NCBI GenBank assembly: GCA_028023455.1 | Contig: JAQFVV010006203.1 | Location: 14,362,348 to 14,426,347, forward strand | Direction of reading: 5' to 3' | DNA: 64,000 nucleotides | Source: Epiperipatus broadwayi | Taxonomy: Eukaryota; Onychophora; Udeonychophora; Euonychophora; Peripatidae | Shown here: positions 24,656 through 36,224 of the stretch, piece after piece | How the letters are laid out: each line of letters starts with the position of its first letter | Numbering within the stretch: the stretch's first letter is position 1 | Translations under genes and position numbers: made by a program | Notes under the pieces: model-generated | What the model was told of the DNA's origin: nothing | Database searches by the model: none | What the model saw: the letters and a program-made list of their open reading frames with translations, nothing else

Positions 24656-25445
24656 AGAAAAAGATATAAAAATTAGAGAAAAACGAATTTGTTCTCTTTT
24701 TATTTTTTAGACTTTACTTCTCATTATGCTCCTGAAGCGTGGATGATTATTGGTGATCTCATTCCAGGATTGTGGCTTCTATAGATAAACAAGCTGACTA
24801 AGGACTAAACAGATTGCCTCAATATTATTTTGTGAATGACTCAAGGGCTTGGTCAGGGTTTAAGAGCAAGACTTTAATACAGGTAAAGTAAATCTTTCCA
24901 AATTGTTGAACTTAATGCATAAGCAAGGACTTTGTCTTAAGTAGTTAGTGGATATAATATATATATTAAACCAATATCCGTATAAAAAGCATATGTATAT
25001 TTATATTTTGGTTTTTGTGTGTGAATATTAATTCTGTGTCATACAATATTAAATTATCTTAAAACTAAGTTGTTTAATTCAGTTGTGTGTATTTTAATTA
25101 GAGTTAGTTATTACTATTTGCTAGTCACCCAGCAATATGAGTCGAGACATAGTACAAATGACAAAAGTAATTTTCTGGCCAAATAAAATATAGTTAGTTT
25201 AAATTTTGTATCAAAAAATATTTAATATATTTGTTTTTGTAAAACTGTAAAAACTTTTCTGTTAATTTATGTAAAACTATATAAGGTGCAATTCGCAAAT
25301 GATTTTCTTGACAAATAACATAAATTATTTTATTCTTTTGCAACTTATTTTTGTTGTTTTTATACCTTTCTTCTATGTTTATTGCTTTCTATACTTTTTT
25401 TTGTTGGAATTTCAACTTTTCGTTCAATAAACTTATAATTAATAT

Positions 25446-27658
25446 TGTAACAATCCGGAGAATGCGACTTACCGTAATCTGCACTACGGGGCACCATCTA
25501 GGCATTTGAACCTAGAAAAAGTTATAAAGTAGGCAGATACGTAAGTCAAAAAAAAAAATTTTTTTTAAATATTTTGGTTCCGGTCGTTAGCCCATGTCAC
25601 TAGCTCAGGGAGTAGCAGAGATTTAATAATATCATATCTTATCTAATTAGATTTCAACATTAAAAAATAAATAAAATAAGCCACTGCCAGTAATTAACAT
25701 ACAAACATTTATTTATGCACATATATATAAGATTTAAAATTATTTTAGTATTAGTTTTACATTTTAACATTTAACATTATTTTTAACTTTGATTTTTGAC
25801 TTTAATTTACATTTAATTACTATTATATTCTAATTTTACATTTTAATTAAGTTCGCACAGATGGGATTATAAAAGCTTGTTATAATAAGTTGCTATAGAT
25901 CGGTTACATAGATTACACGGTTAAAAACATTCCAAAGTAAACATAAGCGATCAAAATATAAAATTATTGATTACTGACAATTGCGGAGGGAAATTTATAT
26001 GTAACCCAATAGTATTCACCATAAGATACTTGCATTGTCACCAATAACTTAAAAGACATCCGAATAAATACATTTTAGATACTCACCGTAAGGTATCATT
26101 ATTTATCGAATGTCTATATATTTTGATCAAATATGAAAACGCAAAACATAGTTAACCGATAAACAATCCATGCAAGCGTCTATAAACAACTTAAATTTAA
26201 TGCATTTTTATTTAGGGTCGAGTATGAATACTACATAGATTTGCATTGAAATTAAAATATTCTATCCCTATTTAACCTTAGGCTAAAATTCGCAGTCAAA
26301 CTGGCATCAATCCATCTGATACATCGATGTATTCAATGTAATACGAAATACGGCAGCACCAAAAGAATTAAGAAAAGACATTGACTCTCAATCAGATAGG
26401 AATATTACATCTATCTAACGAGAAGAACAATAAAAAAAAACTCCATAGAAAGGAACTGCGTTCTCCGTCTTATAATTCCTTCCATAGGCAAACGGGTGAG
26501 TGCGGCGTATATATAAACGATTCTGCCCGTAGCGAATCTCCGATTACATCTACTAACTACATCAATATATCCAATCCATTGACCCAATCTAACAACGACA
26601 TAAATAACCTAAGATTACCCTCCCCTAATATAACTTTACGAATCTATACAGCCATTCACGCCCGACTTAAGTTTAACATTTTTATAATTAATTTAACGGA
26701 AAACAAAAATCATAATAAAACTTAAAAGAACAAAAAATAAATAAATGGAAATGATTTTACAAAATAAATACATTAAATAAAATTATAACTAATTAATAAA
26801 TAATATTGGTCAGATAGAATAATATTGCAATCATTTAAATCTGGAAAAGTTTTTAATTTACTGTTCATAAATTTTAAAGTTCTTACGGTTATTTAAATAG
26901 TTCATCTTCATATATTCCTTGCCGTTTGAACGTGAATTCCCACGTCGTCCGAAGATTGGTATCCTGTTGGCCGATTTATTTATCCATCCGGAGATTTTTT
27001 AGTGTAGTTGGTCCTCAATGTAGAAACGATGGCTCATTTTTCTTCCTTTCTTAGCAGAACTGAAGGGATTGAAGCTGTGCGTCTTTTTCAATCCCCTCAG
27101 CACTAACACCTAGCTGTTACATCGTAATAATCATCAATAACTAGTCACTGATTAATAATTTCCAAATTTTCCTTTTATATTAATGTGAAGGATTGAATTT
27201 ACATTACGTCATCGATGCGATGATCCTTTTCGTTGAGGTCCGATTCCATAGGGATTTCTTCTTATTTGCTAACAGTTTCTATTGTTTTCTTATCTGACCG
27301 GTGTTTTTACATTTAAATGCCGAAGGCTGGTTTACATTTAACTAATTAACAATCATTTCCATTTCTGATTAATTAACCTGTTTTCCAAATCAAAAATATA
27401 TTTAAAGATAAATTTAAAGATATAATTTCATCTCCAAATCTTTTTAAAATTTAGTTTTAAAATACTTTTTCTTTAATAAAGTTTTATTTTAATAATTTTT
27501 CATTATCTGTGCGATTTAATATATAAGAGTTTAAGATGATATTTAATTTCAATTTTTAATTCTTAAAGAAAATTTTTAAATGCGAACTTTTTAATTTACT
27601 TTCATGTTTAATAAATTAAAAAAAAACAACAATGTAACGAACGTCTATGCTCGTTACA
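25446..27658 (-). repeat. LTR (3' LTR in element orientation), 2213 bp
   Basis: TGTAACAATCC to CTCGTTACA on the plus strand. It contains an open frame of 114 codons at 26381-26725, but this starts at TTG, runs antisense to the element, and its two differences from the other LTR copy both change the residue, so I do not treat it as a gene. Hairpins of the recurrent motif lie at 26011-26030 and 26078-26097. The last 26 bp (27633-27658) form TGTAACGA...TCGTTACA, an 8-bp stem. Confidence 0.88.
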
Positions 27659-28380
27659 TATCAGTAAAGTTACTTAAAAAAAAATGATCAAAAAAAAAAA
27701 ATATTTTACTTAGGGTTAGTAATTACGGTACACGATTGACGAAGACATTTACAAAACATCCGGTTAATAATTTTACAAAAAGACTATATACAAAAAGAAA
27801 AAAAAATGTTGACTATCGCTTACCTAAGGACCATTTACGTTTACACCTCCTCCCCCCGAGAATTCTATTTTATTTTATACATTTTATTTTTACTCACGGC
27901 ATGACAAGCAAATTATTTAAATTATTTAGGAAGGTTGCATTGAAGTAAATATATTTTGAAAGATAATGGATTTATACGTGTATATTTGCAGCACAATTAT
28001 TCATACCACCAACTTATTTATGACTGATTAAAATGCTTAAATAGGATTACACTGAAGTAAATTCCCAACGGTACTCATCGTAAGGTACCACATTTACCAT
28101 CATAAACTTGCGTGGCTGTGCGCTCCTATACACATTAAAGCATAATTTATATTAACAACAAAATATCAATCGCAACCTTTTGACTTTCTTTTTAACGAAC
28201 TACAGTTTAAAATTATTTATACTTTCTAGTTTTTAATATATGTGCTATTTCATTCTGGCAGTGCTTTTATAAGATTTAAAGTATACGACTATATGTAAAC
28301 AGATAAAAATATTTCATTTTGATAAAATTTGCTCAGGGTATATGTGGTTTATTAAAGATCGGCCCGAGTTGGTTCGCCAT
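27659..28380 (-). other. Internal region of the LTR element, non-coding
   Basis: The 722 bp lie between the two LTRs. I see no Gag, protease, RT or integrase motif in any frame. One copy of the hairpin motif is at 28070-28089. No clear polypurine tract was seen next to the 27658 boundary. A possible primer binding site occupies the other end. Confidence 0.75.
28362..28379 (-). promoter_or_regulatory. Putative primer binding site
   Basis: On the minus strand, TGGCGAACCAACTCGGGC starts one base inside the LTR. TGG is the complement of a tRNA CCA end, and this position is where Ty3/Gypsy elements prime reverse transcription. The tRNA was not identified. Confidence 0.55.
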
Positions 28381-30602
28381 TGTAACGATCCGGAGAAAGA
28401 GACTTACGTAAACTGCACTACAGGGCGCCATCTAGGCATTTGAACCTAGAAAAATTTATAAAGTAGGCAGATACGTAAGTCAAAAAAAAAAAAAATTTTT
28501 TTTTTAAATATTTTGGTTCCGGTCGTTAGCCCATGTCACTAGCTCAGGGAGTAGCAGAGATTTAATAATATCATATCTTATCTAATTAGATTTCAACATT
28601 AAAAAATAAATAAAATAAGCCACTGCCAGTAATTAGCATACAAACATTTATTTATGCACATATATATAAGATTTAAAATTATTTTATTATTAGTTTTACA
28701 TTTTAACATTTAACATTATTTTTTTAACTTTGATTTTTGACTTTAATTTACCTTTAATTACTATTACATTCTAATTTTACATTTTAATTAAGTTCGCACA
28801 GATGGGATTATAAAAGCTTGTTATAATAAGTTGCTATAGATCGGTTACATAGATTACACGGTTAAAAACATTCCAAAGTAAACATAAGCGATCAAAATAT
28901 AAAATTATTGATTACTGACAATTGCGGAGGGAAATTTATATGTAACCCAATAGTATTCACCATAAGATACTTGCATTGTCACCAATAACTTAAAAGACAT
29001 CCGAATAAATACATTTTAGATACTCACCGTAAGGTATCATTATTTATCGAATGTCTATATATTTTGATCAAATATGAAAATGCAAAACATAGTTAACCGA
29101 TAAACAATCCATGCAAGCGTCTATAAACAACTTAAATTTAATGCATTTTTATTTAGGGTCGAGTATGAATACTACATAGATTTGCATTGAAATTAAAATA
29201 TTCTATCCCTATTTAACCTTAGGCTAAAATTCGCAGTCAAACTGGCATCAATCCATCTGATACATCGATGTATTCAATGTAATACGAAATACGGCAGCAC
29301 CAAAAGAATTAAGAAAAGACATTGACTCTCAATCAGATAGGAATATTACATCTATCTAACGAGAAGAACAATAAAAAAAAACTCCATAGAAAGGAACTGC
29401 GTTCTCCGTCTTATAATTCCTTCCATAGGCAAACGGGTGAGTGCGGCGTATATATAAACGATTCTGCCAGTAGCGAATCTCCGATTACATCTACTAACTA
29501 CATCAATATATCCAATCCATTGACCCAATCTAACAACGACATAAATAACCTAAGATTACCCTCCCCTAATATAACTTTACAAATCTATACAGCCATTCAC
29601 GCCCGACTTAAGTTTAACATTTTTATAATTAATTTAACGGAAAACAAAAATCATAATAAAACTTAAAGAACAAAAAATAAATAAATGGAAATGATTTTAC
29701 AAAATAAATACATTAAATAAAATTTATAACTAATTAATAAATAATATCGGTCAGATAGAATAATATTGCAATTATTTAAATCTGGAAAGTTTTTAATTTA
29801 CTGTTCATAAATTTTAAAGTTCTTACGGTTATTTAAATAGTTCATCTTCATATATTCCTTGCCGTTTGAACGTGAATTCCCACGTCGTCCGAAGATTGGT
29901 ATCCTGTTGGCCGATTTATTTATCCATCCGGAGATTTTTTAGTGTAGTTGGTCCTCAATGTAGAAACGATGGTTCATTTTTCTTCCTTTCTTAGCAGAAC
30001 TGAAGGGATTGAAGCTGTGCGTCTTTTTCAATCCCCTCAGCACTAACACCTAGCTGTTACATCGTAATAATCATCAATAACTAGTCACTGATTAATAATT
30101 TCCAAATTTTCCTTTTATATTAATGTGAAGGATTGAATTTACATTACGTCACCGATGCGATGGTCCTTTCGCTGCGGTCCGATTCCATAGGGATTTCTTC
30201 TTATTTGCTAACAGTTTCTATTGTTTTCTTATCTGACCGGTGTTTTTACATTTAAATGCCGAAGGCTGGTTTACATTTAACTAATTAACAATCATTTCCA
30301 TTTCTGATTAATTAACCTGTTTTCCAAATCAAAAATATATTTAAAGATAAATTTAAAGATATAATTTCATCTCCAAATCTTTTTAAAATTTAGTTTTAAA
30401 ATACTTTTTCTTTAATAAAGTTTTATTTTAATAATTTTTCATTATCTGTGCGATTTAATTAATATATAAGAGTTTAAGATGATATTTAATTTCAATTTTT
30501 AATTCTTAAAGAAAATTTTTAAATGCGAACTTTTTAATTTACTTTCATGTTTAATAAATTTAAAAAAAAAAAACAATGTAACGAACGTCTATGCTCGTTA
30601 CA
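28381..30602 (-). repeat. LTR (5' LTR in element orientation), 2222 bp
   Basis: TGTAACGATCC to CTCGTTACA on the plus strand, nearly identical to 25446-27658. Differences are scattered substitutions and homopolymer or short indels. Hairpins at 28952-28971 and 29019-29038 match those of the other LTR. The terminal 26-bp inverted repeat recurs at 30577-30602. Confidence 0.88.
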
Positions 30603-32060
30603 ATATATTCATCTCATTTTTACTCACCGATATATTTTTATAAAGTGATTTTTTATTGGGGGGGAAGGGGTATAGAGCACCAACTAAAGTTTTGCACAGA
30701 GATGCCTGACACTATTGGTACATCCCTTTATATATCTATATAATTATTATTTTCTTTACTTGCAAATTAATTAATTGAACAAGTAAAAAATTTCTAGAAA
30801 ATTTTATAGCTATGTATTTTGTTTAAAAATAAAATTGCTACATGTGATGTGCCTGGAGATCTTACAAAAAATTATTTAACAGTACCCTCATTTAAAAAAG
30901 TTTGCAATGCAACAGTTCTGTTTTGATTATTGCCATGACTATAGCAGGCATTAAACGAACACTTTCTATACCAAAGACAACAATTTTTAAGCTGATTATA
31001 CCATTGGATATTATATAGAAATAAAAAAAGACATCATGACAGGTCTGCAATTTCTGAAAATTTTTAAATTTTTATTAAATATCAATGTCATTACTAGGTT
31101 AACAGTATCATGGACTCAATAAACAAAACTATATCATTACAAAAAAAAAAAAAGTGAACTTTGATATGATTTCAATATTTAGATTGCATAAAAAATAAAA
31201 GAAATTCTAACAAACATTTCAAATTGTAGCACGTTTAATTAGTCAAAGATAAAAATAAAATTAACATAATTTATTTTACTATACTAAAATAAATAAACTT
31301 CTATGTATATAAATAAAATACATAAATACAATGAAGACACATGATTCACTATATTGTGTTCTTCATTCTCCTAGTGTGCATCACATGTTTGTTGATAATA
31401 TTTGATTCCATTAGAATGATGTATTGTTTACCTAATTGCACATGTACAATACTTTTCAATAAGCACATATATATAATACAGATGCTTTTTTATGCATACA
31501 GTTTGCACATGTAAATTAAGATTATAATATAAACAAAACAAAATAATAATGTAGTTATTAATAAGAGCACATTTACATGTGGATATATTTACTGTGTGTA
31601 TTCACTCATTTACATTGTCATAAAAATAAAATTTAAAGTACTGTATTATTATTTTTTTTAAATAAAATACCTAAACATCAGAATTTCATTGCAATAGAAC
31701 AAACTCTGAACAATATTCTTTTACTTCAATAACTTTTTTTTAAATATGGAAATAATATAGTCGTCTCATCATCAATAGATTGAGGCCTTTCTAGTTATCT
31801 TAATGTTTGAATCTATATAGTCACCCTTACTTGCCATTTCTCATTTCAGATTCTTAGAAAAAAATCTTCAAAATGATGCAATACAAGAATTATAGCAGTT
31901 TTTTATTTTGCCACTACTAAATCAATATTTTTCATTTTATTGCTTAAGAAAGACACTTTATGAATTCTTAAATTTTGTACAACTTTTAACTTTCTGCATA
32001 GAAAATATTTTATTGTGTAAAATATTGTATTACATCAAAATAAAAAATAAAATATATGTG

Positions 32061-32492
32061 AAGAGTACCAAACTCTCCACAATAGTGCCACCAAGTGCAA
32101 GCTTTTGTAATCAATAAATGCAGGAAGGTTTGTGCATAAAATCCCTATTTAGTGCCTGTGACTGTGATTTTTGAAAAACCAAAGATACCAAAATGTATAG
32201 ATGCTGAACTGAGTTCAGAGCTATATGACTATATAAACATCACAGTGTTTACATCTTGGGCTCCTAGCTTTATAGTTAACCAAATAGGTAAAAGGTGGCT
32301 GCTGGAGGGTTGCATTAGATCCTAAGATCTAGGTGTAGTGCTCTCAAATACAAAGCTCATCACTAAACTAGTCTGGAGATGTTGGATAAATAGGTACTAG
32401 ATAGGGATTTTATGCATAAACCTTCCTGCATTCATTGATTACAAACAGTTGCACTTGGTGACACTATTGTATATGGAAAGTTTGGTACTCTT
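32061..32492. mobile_element. Foldback (long inverted repeat) element, about 430 bp
   Basis: The left arm 32061-32150 (AAGAGTACCAAACTCTCC... ATAAAATCCCTATTT) and right arm 32401-32492 (GATAGGGATTTTATGC... GGTACTCTT) are imperfect reverse complements of about 90 bp. The middle is about 250 bp. No protein is encoded. This suits a non-autonomous DNA element. Part of the middle (GTCTGGAGATG...AGATAGGGATTTT) recalls the repeats at 5115 and 19590. Confidence 0.8.
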
Positions 32493-33391
32493 ATTAATAG
32501 AATGTGTAAGCATATAAAATGGTGATCATATGTTGGTAAAATGTATATAATTTCAATATAAATAAAAAAAACTTTATTAATAAATGCAATCACTTATGGT
32601 GCCTTGAGAAAAAAATGGCTGCTGCCACACTGTAAAATTTGTTGAATTTAAGAAGTATATTTTTTTAAAAAAAAAAGAATGTGTATGCTGCTCTGAGATG
32701 AAAAAATGGCTACTGCCATATTTTAAAACTTATTAAATTTTAACATTTTTTTAAAAATAGCATTTATAACTGAAATAGTGTATATTTATATAGCATATGT
32801 TGTAGCTTAATTATGTAAATGATTTGAATGAAATTGAAATCTAATATGTTATGCCAAAAAGTACCTGCTAAGAAAAATAATTATTTGCCTGCTTTCACAT
32901 TGATGTTAAATCTCAATATATTTAAACATTTTTTTCTGAAAGAGAAGCTATAAAATTAGGGTTCTACTGCTGTCTAATATCTATTGATTTACTCAGTATT
33001 TATATTTCAAAGCAAAATTAACATGTCATAAATCTAATTAAATGTGAGCAAAAGAACTTCATGTGATATTTAATACTGTTCATTTAAATTTTTAAAGAAT
33101 TTTTCCATTTAGGTATGCATTCCTAATGAGCCAATTCATATTGGTATCATTGTACTTCTGGACACTTTTAATTTCACTTTTCTTTCTTTGAAATAATAAT
33201 AATTTGTTAAAAGTGAAATTACCAGCATTTATTTAAATAAATGTGAAAGCATATTAATTTAATCTCATCATTGAAACAAAAATATTTGGTTGATGACATT
33301 ATTTTACAACACTTCTAAAAATACAAAAACAATAATTTTATGTGAGATTTAAAAACAAAAAAAAAAACAAACAAACAAGCAAAATACTTAC

Positions 33392-33485
33392 TATTCTGTA
33401 CATTTTGGGATGGGACAATTTTAAAAGATTCACACTGAGATAAATGCCAAAGATCTTTTTCTTCTTTGCAACTGCCATTCAGCAT
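33392..33485 (-). CDS. MYO19: MYO19 motor exon (exon f)
   Basis: The 94-bp exon has 31 codons and a trailing A, starting in phase 0. It encodes MLNGSCKEEKDLWHL, then SQCESFKIVPSQNVQN. It lines up with ICKGASEDERLQWHLPEGAAFSWLPNPER of human MYO19: the Q/M-(L/C)-GAS helix and the following loop in the upper 50-kDa subdomain. The match is less strict than in neighbouring exons, as expected for a variable region, but position, length and phase all fit. The acceptor is CTGTTTTTAAG and the donor GTAAGTATT. The split codon A+TC (Ile) is completed by the exon at 22689. Confidence 0.87.
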
Positions 33486-33926
33486 CTTAAAAACAGAAAT
33501 GCAATTTTAATATCAAATCTCTCTCTCTCTCTATTGTACCAATATTGAAATTGGCACACAATAGTTTTATCTAAAAAAATTATTAAACTAAAAGTCTTTC
33601 ATAAAAGAAAACATAAAAGTTTATAAAAGAAGTAAAGAGTTTTTTTTCTTATTATTATTCATTAAAATAAATAATTAAAAGTTTAAGAGTTCTTGAAATA
33701 AAACTTTCAATTAATTAATTAAAAGGGGGGAGGGAAAGTTTTCCTGTAGAAAAAACTAAAAGTTTAATAGGAGACGTTAAAGAGTTTTATTTATTATAAG
33801 TTAAAATATAAATCTCTTTTCATTCGAGTTTATTAGAATAAATGCGTATATATGTGCGATGGTAAATAAAAATAAATGCATATTAAATATTAAAAAAATA
33901 AATGGAAGTTATCATTAAAAAACACA

Positions 33927-34433
33927 GCGGTGGCTACTAATCAAAATACCCAACAACAAGATTAAAAAGGATTAGCTACTAAAGGAATTTCGACAACACA
34001 TATTGCCGGCAGACATTAAAACAAAAACATTTCGCATATATAAATAGCCAGATTTTTATCGGATGTTCAGTTTCAGTTTCGTTTTTAGTCTAGTCTAGTC
34101 CAGAGATAACAGTGCAGTTTATATTATGTATCCAGAAACAGAAATGCAGTGCTGAGCAGTCTTTGGGAACATACACTCTTACTTTAGCCTAGTCCAGTGA
34201 AATAGCGAAACCTGCCCGTGAAATAATGTCTGCATAACAGCTCAGAAATCCTCCATCAACGTTCAACTGTCTCCAGAAATAAGACCGATGAATAAGAAAG
34301 AAACCTCAAGAAACTTCAAATCTAACCGGTTAGATATACTTCATTATAAGCAGCTAACAACAAGCAATATCCACGTTCCAAAAATCCTAGGTAAAACATT
34401 TTCTTATTCTCATTTATATATAGTAGCCACCGC
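33927..34433. repeat. 13-bp perfect inverted repeat around a TATA-bearing segment
   Basis: GCGGTGGCTACTA (33927-33939) and its exact complement TAGTAGCCACCGC (34421-34433) bracket 481 bp. This contains a TATA box, TATATAAATAG (34036-34046), with an Inr-like TTCAGTTTCAG about 30 bp on. The pair could be short TIRs, or chance. No target duplication flanks it. Confidence 0.5.
34036..34075 (+). promoter_or_regulatory. TATA box plus initiator-like sequence
   Basis: CATATATAAATAGCC is followed about 25-30 bp later by TCAGTTTCAG. This is a good core-promoter layout for the plus strand, as in LTRs. GC-richer DNA follows to about 34740, and AATAAA occurs near 35080. No coding region beyond short ORFs is evident, so a solo LTR or other retroelement promoter is the likely source. 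Confidence 0.4.
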
Positions 34434-35099
34434 ATTATTTGCAAAGCCTCCAGAGACAAGTAATTTGAACTCTATAAGCATGCATAAAATGAACTATTGA
34501 TGTGCGTGTTTGTGAATGCTTCATGATTTTATAAACGTCAAATATTATTTATGCTTTCTCATAAGATATATTACAAGGCTGCTACAGAGATCTTACGGCC
34601 TGTAAACTGTTCAACCACTAAAGAAGTTGAAGTGCACCCATTACCCCAACATCTCTAGTATGTCGAACATTAGTGACGAGTATGCAAGACTCTCTATAGA
34701 CATTACTCTTAACTATTATACAGCGTATGATGTGAAGGTGTCTTTATTTTGAATGACCAAAAGTATATTATAACGGTTTTTTTTTTTTTTTGGCTTGGAT
34801 GTATTTTTTTTTTAGTTTGGTTTGTAAAAATTATAACGCTTTTCCAAACGCCCCTGGTTTCGTTGTCAGGGGTCAGAATTCAGGAAATGAGAAATATTAG
34901 TCACAATTCGGCAAAGTTCACAATCAAGTCGCGCACTTTCTGAGACTTTTTCGAGATCAAAACATTTCAATGGCAGACGATTGTCCGGTGTTTCGATTTG
35001 TAGATTTGCCTACTACAGAAGCAGATGCGGTGGTGGTAGTTTAATGAGAAAATTAATTTTTGATGTAATTGTTGTTTAATAAATACACGTTAAATGAAC

Positions 35100-35390
35100 C
35101 CAAAAAAAAATGAAATATATGAAAGTTGTTTAAAAAAGCACGAAAAAAAAAAAAGAAAAAAAAGTGTCTTTAAATCAAAAGTGAAAAAAAAAAAAAGTTA
35201 CTTTAAAAAAAAAAAAAAAGACCGTAATCCAATTTTGTTAAACAATAAGTTTTTTTTTTAAAAAAAGGTTTTAAAAAACGTATGAAAAAAAAATCAATTT
35301 TGAATTAATTTATTTATTTAAAAAAAAAGAAAATACGGTCCAAAATAAAAATCCAAACCCCCCCAAAAAAAACACGATAACATTACAAAA
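35100..35390 (+). repeat. A-rich low-complexity stretch
   Basis: Repeated runs of 8-15 A or T are broken by short mixed segments. No gene is visible. Confidence 0.85.
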
Positions 35391-35794
35391 TAATAATAAT
35401 CAAATCAGCCCGGTAATGTTATATCTATTCGTTTTTCACTAGCAACAGTGCCATCTTATGGCATGGATCAATCGATGCTGTATTACCATAAAAATTTATA
35501 AAAGTATTTATATTTAGTATAATTAATGTTAATAAATTGTCTTTAAATTTAAGCCTTATTTTGTCGGTCAATTCTTTTTATCAATTTCTTTTTACCAATT
35601 CTTTTACCAATCTTTTATCAATTCTATCACCACTAATTAAACTATATTTTATTATTGATTAAAATTAGATTGGGCTAGTTTTTGGGATTGTTTCGAGCGT
35701 TGGATTATGAGCCTACTGATCAAATACGTTAGTCTTAGACTAGCTGGCGCCCGGGGTTTACTCTGAAACAAACAAAGTGTTTGGATAGTAGGGG

Positions 35795-35885
35795 TTTGAA
35801 TCTAGCAGCCGAGGTGGCTCACGATCTGATCGTGGGTATATTTCCCATTTTGCTTGAACGTGCCGGTTCGTTCACGTAACATTTA
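35795..35885 (+). mobile_element. tRNA-like SINE head (probable)
   Basis: GCCGAGGTGGCTC (35808-35820) resembles an A box and GCCGGTTCGTTCAC (35862-35875) a B box, about 42 bp apart. The segment is GC-rich against its surroundings. The 3' end is undefined. Confidence 0.5.
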
Positions 35886-35934
35886 TAATTAAATAAGATT
35901 ATAAATGTATTATGAAAAAGTTTGAAACCAGCCA

Positions 35935-36215
35935 AAACATTTACAGTGTGAGTAAGTTCATCTGCGGAACAATCTGGTACACTATATATATATAAACATT
36001 TTGAGGGTTCATCCATGTAAGATTTTCATTTAAAAATTCCAACCTTTAGACTTGATCACACAGCTCTCAATTGGGAAATGAAAATCATATAATGTATATA
36101 ATTGAGGGCTTGTGTGATCAAGTCGAAATGTTGAAATTTTTGAATTAAAATCTTATATGTATAAACCAGCAAAATGTTTTTTATATTTCCACACTGTGAA
36201 AACATTCGCATGAAC
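35935..36215. mobile_element. Foldback element
   Basis: The core stem pairs 36016-36074 (AAGATTTTCATTTAAAAATT... GACTTGATCACACAGC) with 36104-36163 (GTGTGATCAAGTCG... TTAAAATCTTATAT) across a loop of about 30 bp. Weaker pairing extends outward through AAACATTTTGAG / CAGCAAAATGTTT and ACAGTGTG / CACACTGT. It ends a few bases before the TIR element at 36225. Confidence 0.78.
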
Positions 36216-36224
36216 ATATATAAA

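Larger units (their letters stand above)
25446..30602 (-). mobile_element. Non-autonomous LTR retrotransposon with 2.2-kb LTRs (LARD-like)
   Basis: Two nearly identical copies of about 2.2 kb, both beginning TGTAAC and ending GTTACA, flank 722 bp. They differ at scattered substitutions and a few short indels. The flanks share ATAT (25442-25445 and 30603-30606), a possible 4-bp target duplication. Orientation is minus: just inside the 28381 boundary, the minus strand reads A then TGGCGAACCAACTCGGGCC, which looks like a tRNA primer binding site. The internal DNA has no gag or pol, so movement would need proteins from another element. High LTR identity suggests a relatively young insertion. LTR length greatly exceeds internal length, which is unusual. 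Confidence 0.87.
22690..33391 (-). other. MYO19 intron between exons f and g
   Basis: This 10.7-kb intron contains a microsatellite, a SINE with a poly-A end, a Gypsy integrase remnant, the 5.2-kb element with 2.2-kb LTRs and a foldback element at 32061-32492. The stretches 24300-25440 and 30610-32050 show no supportable gene. Confidence 0.88.

Noticed and set aside
26381-29666. Two 114-codon frames, one in each 2.2-kb LTR (26381-26725 and 29322-29666)
   Set aside because: Both start at TTG, lie antisense to the element orientation, match no family, and both differences between copies change the residue. They are similar only because the LTRs are copies.
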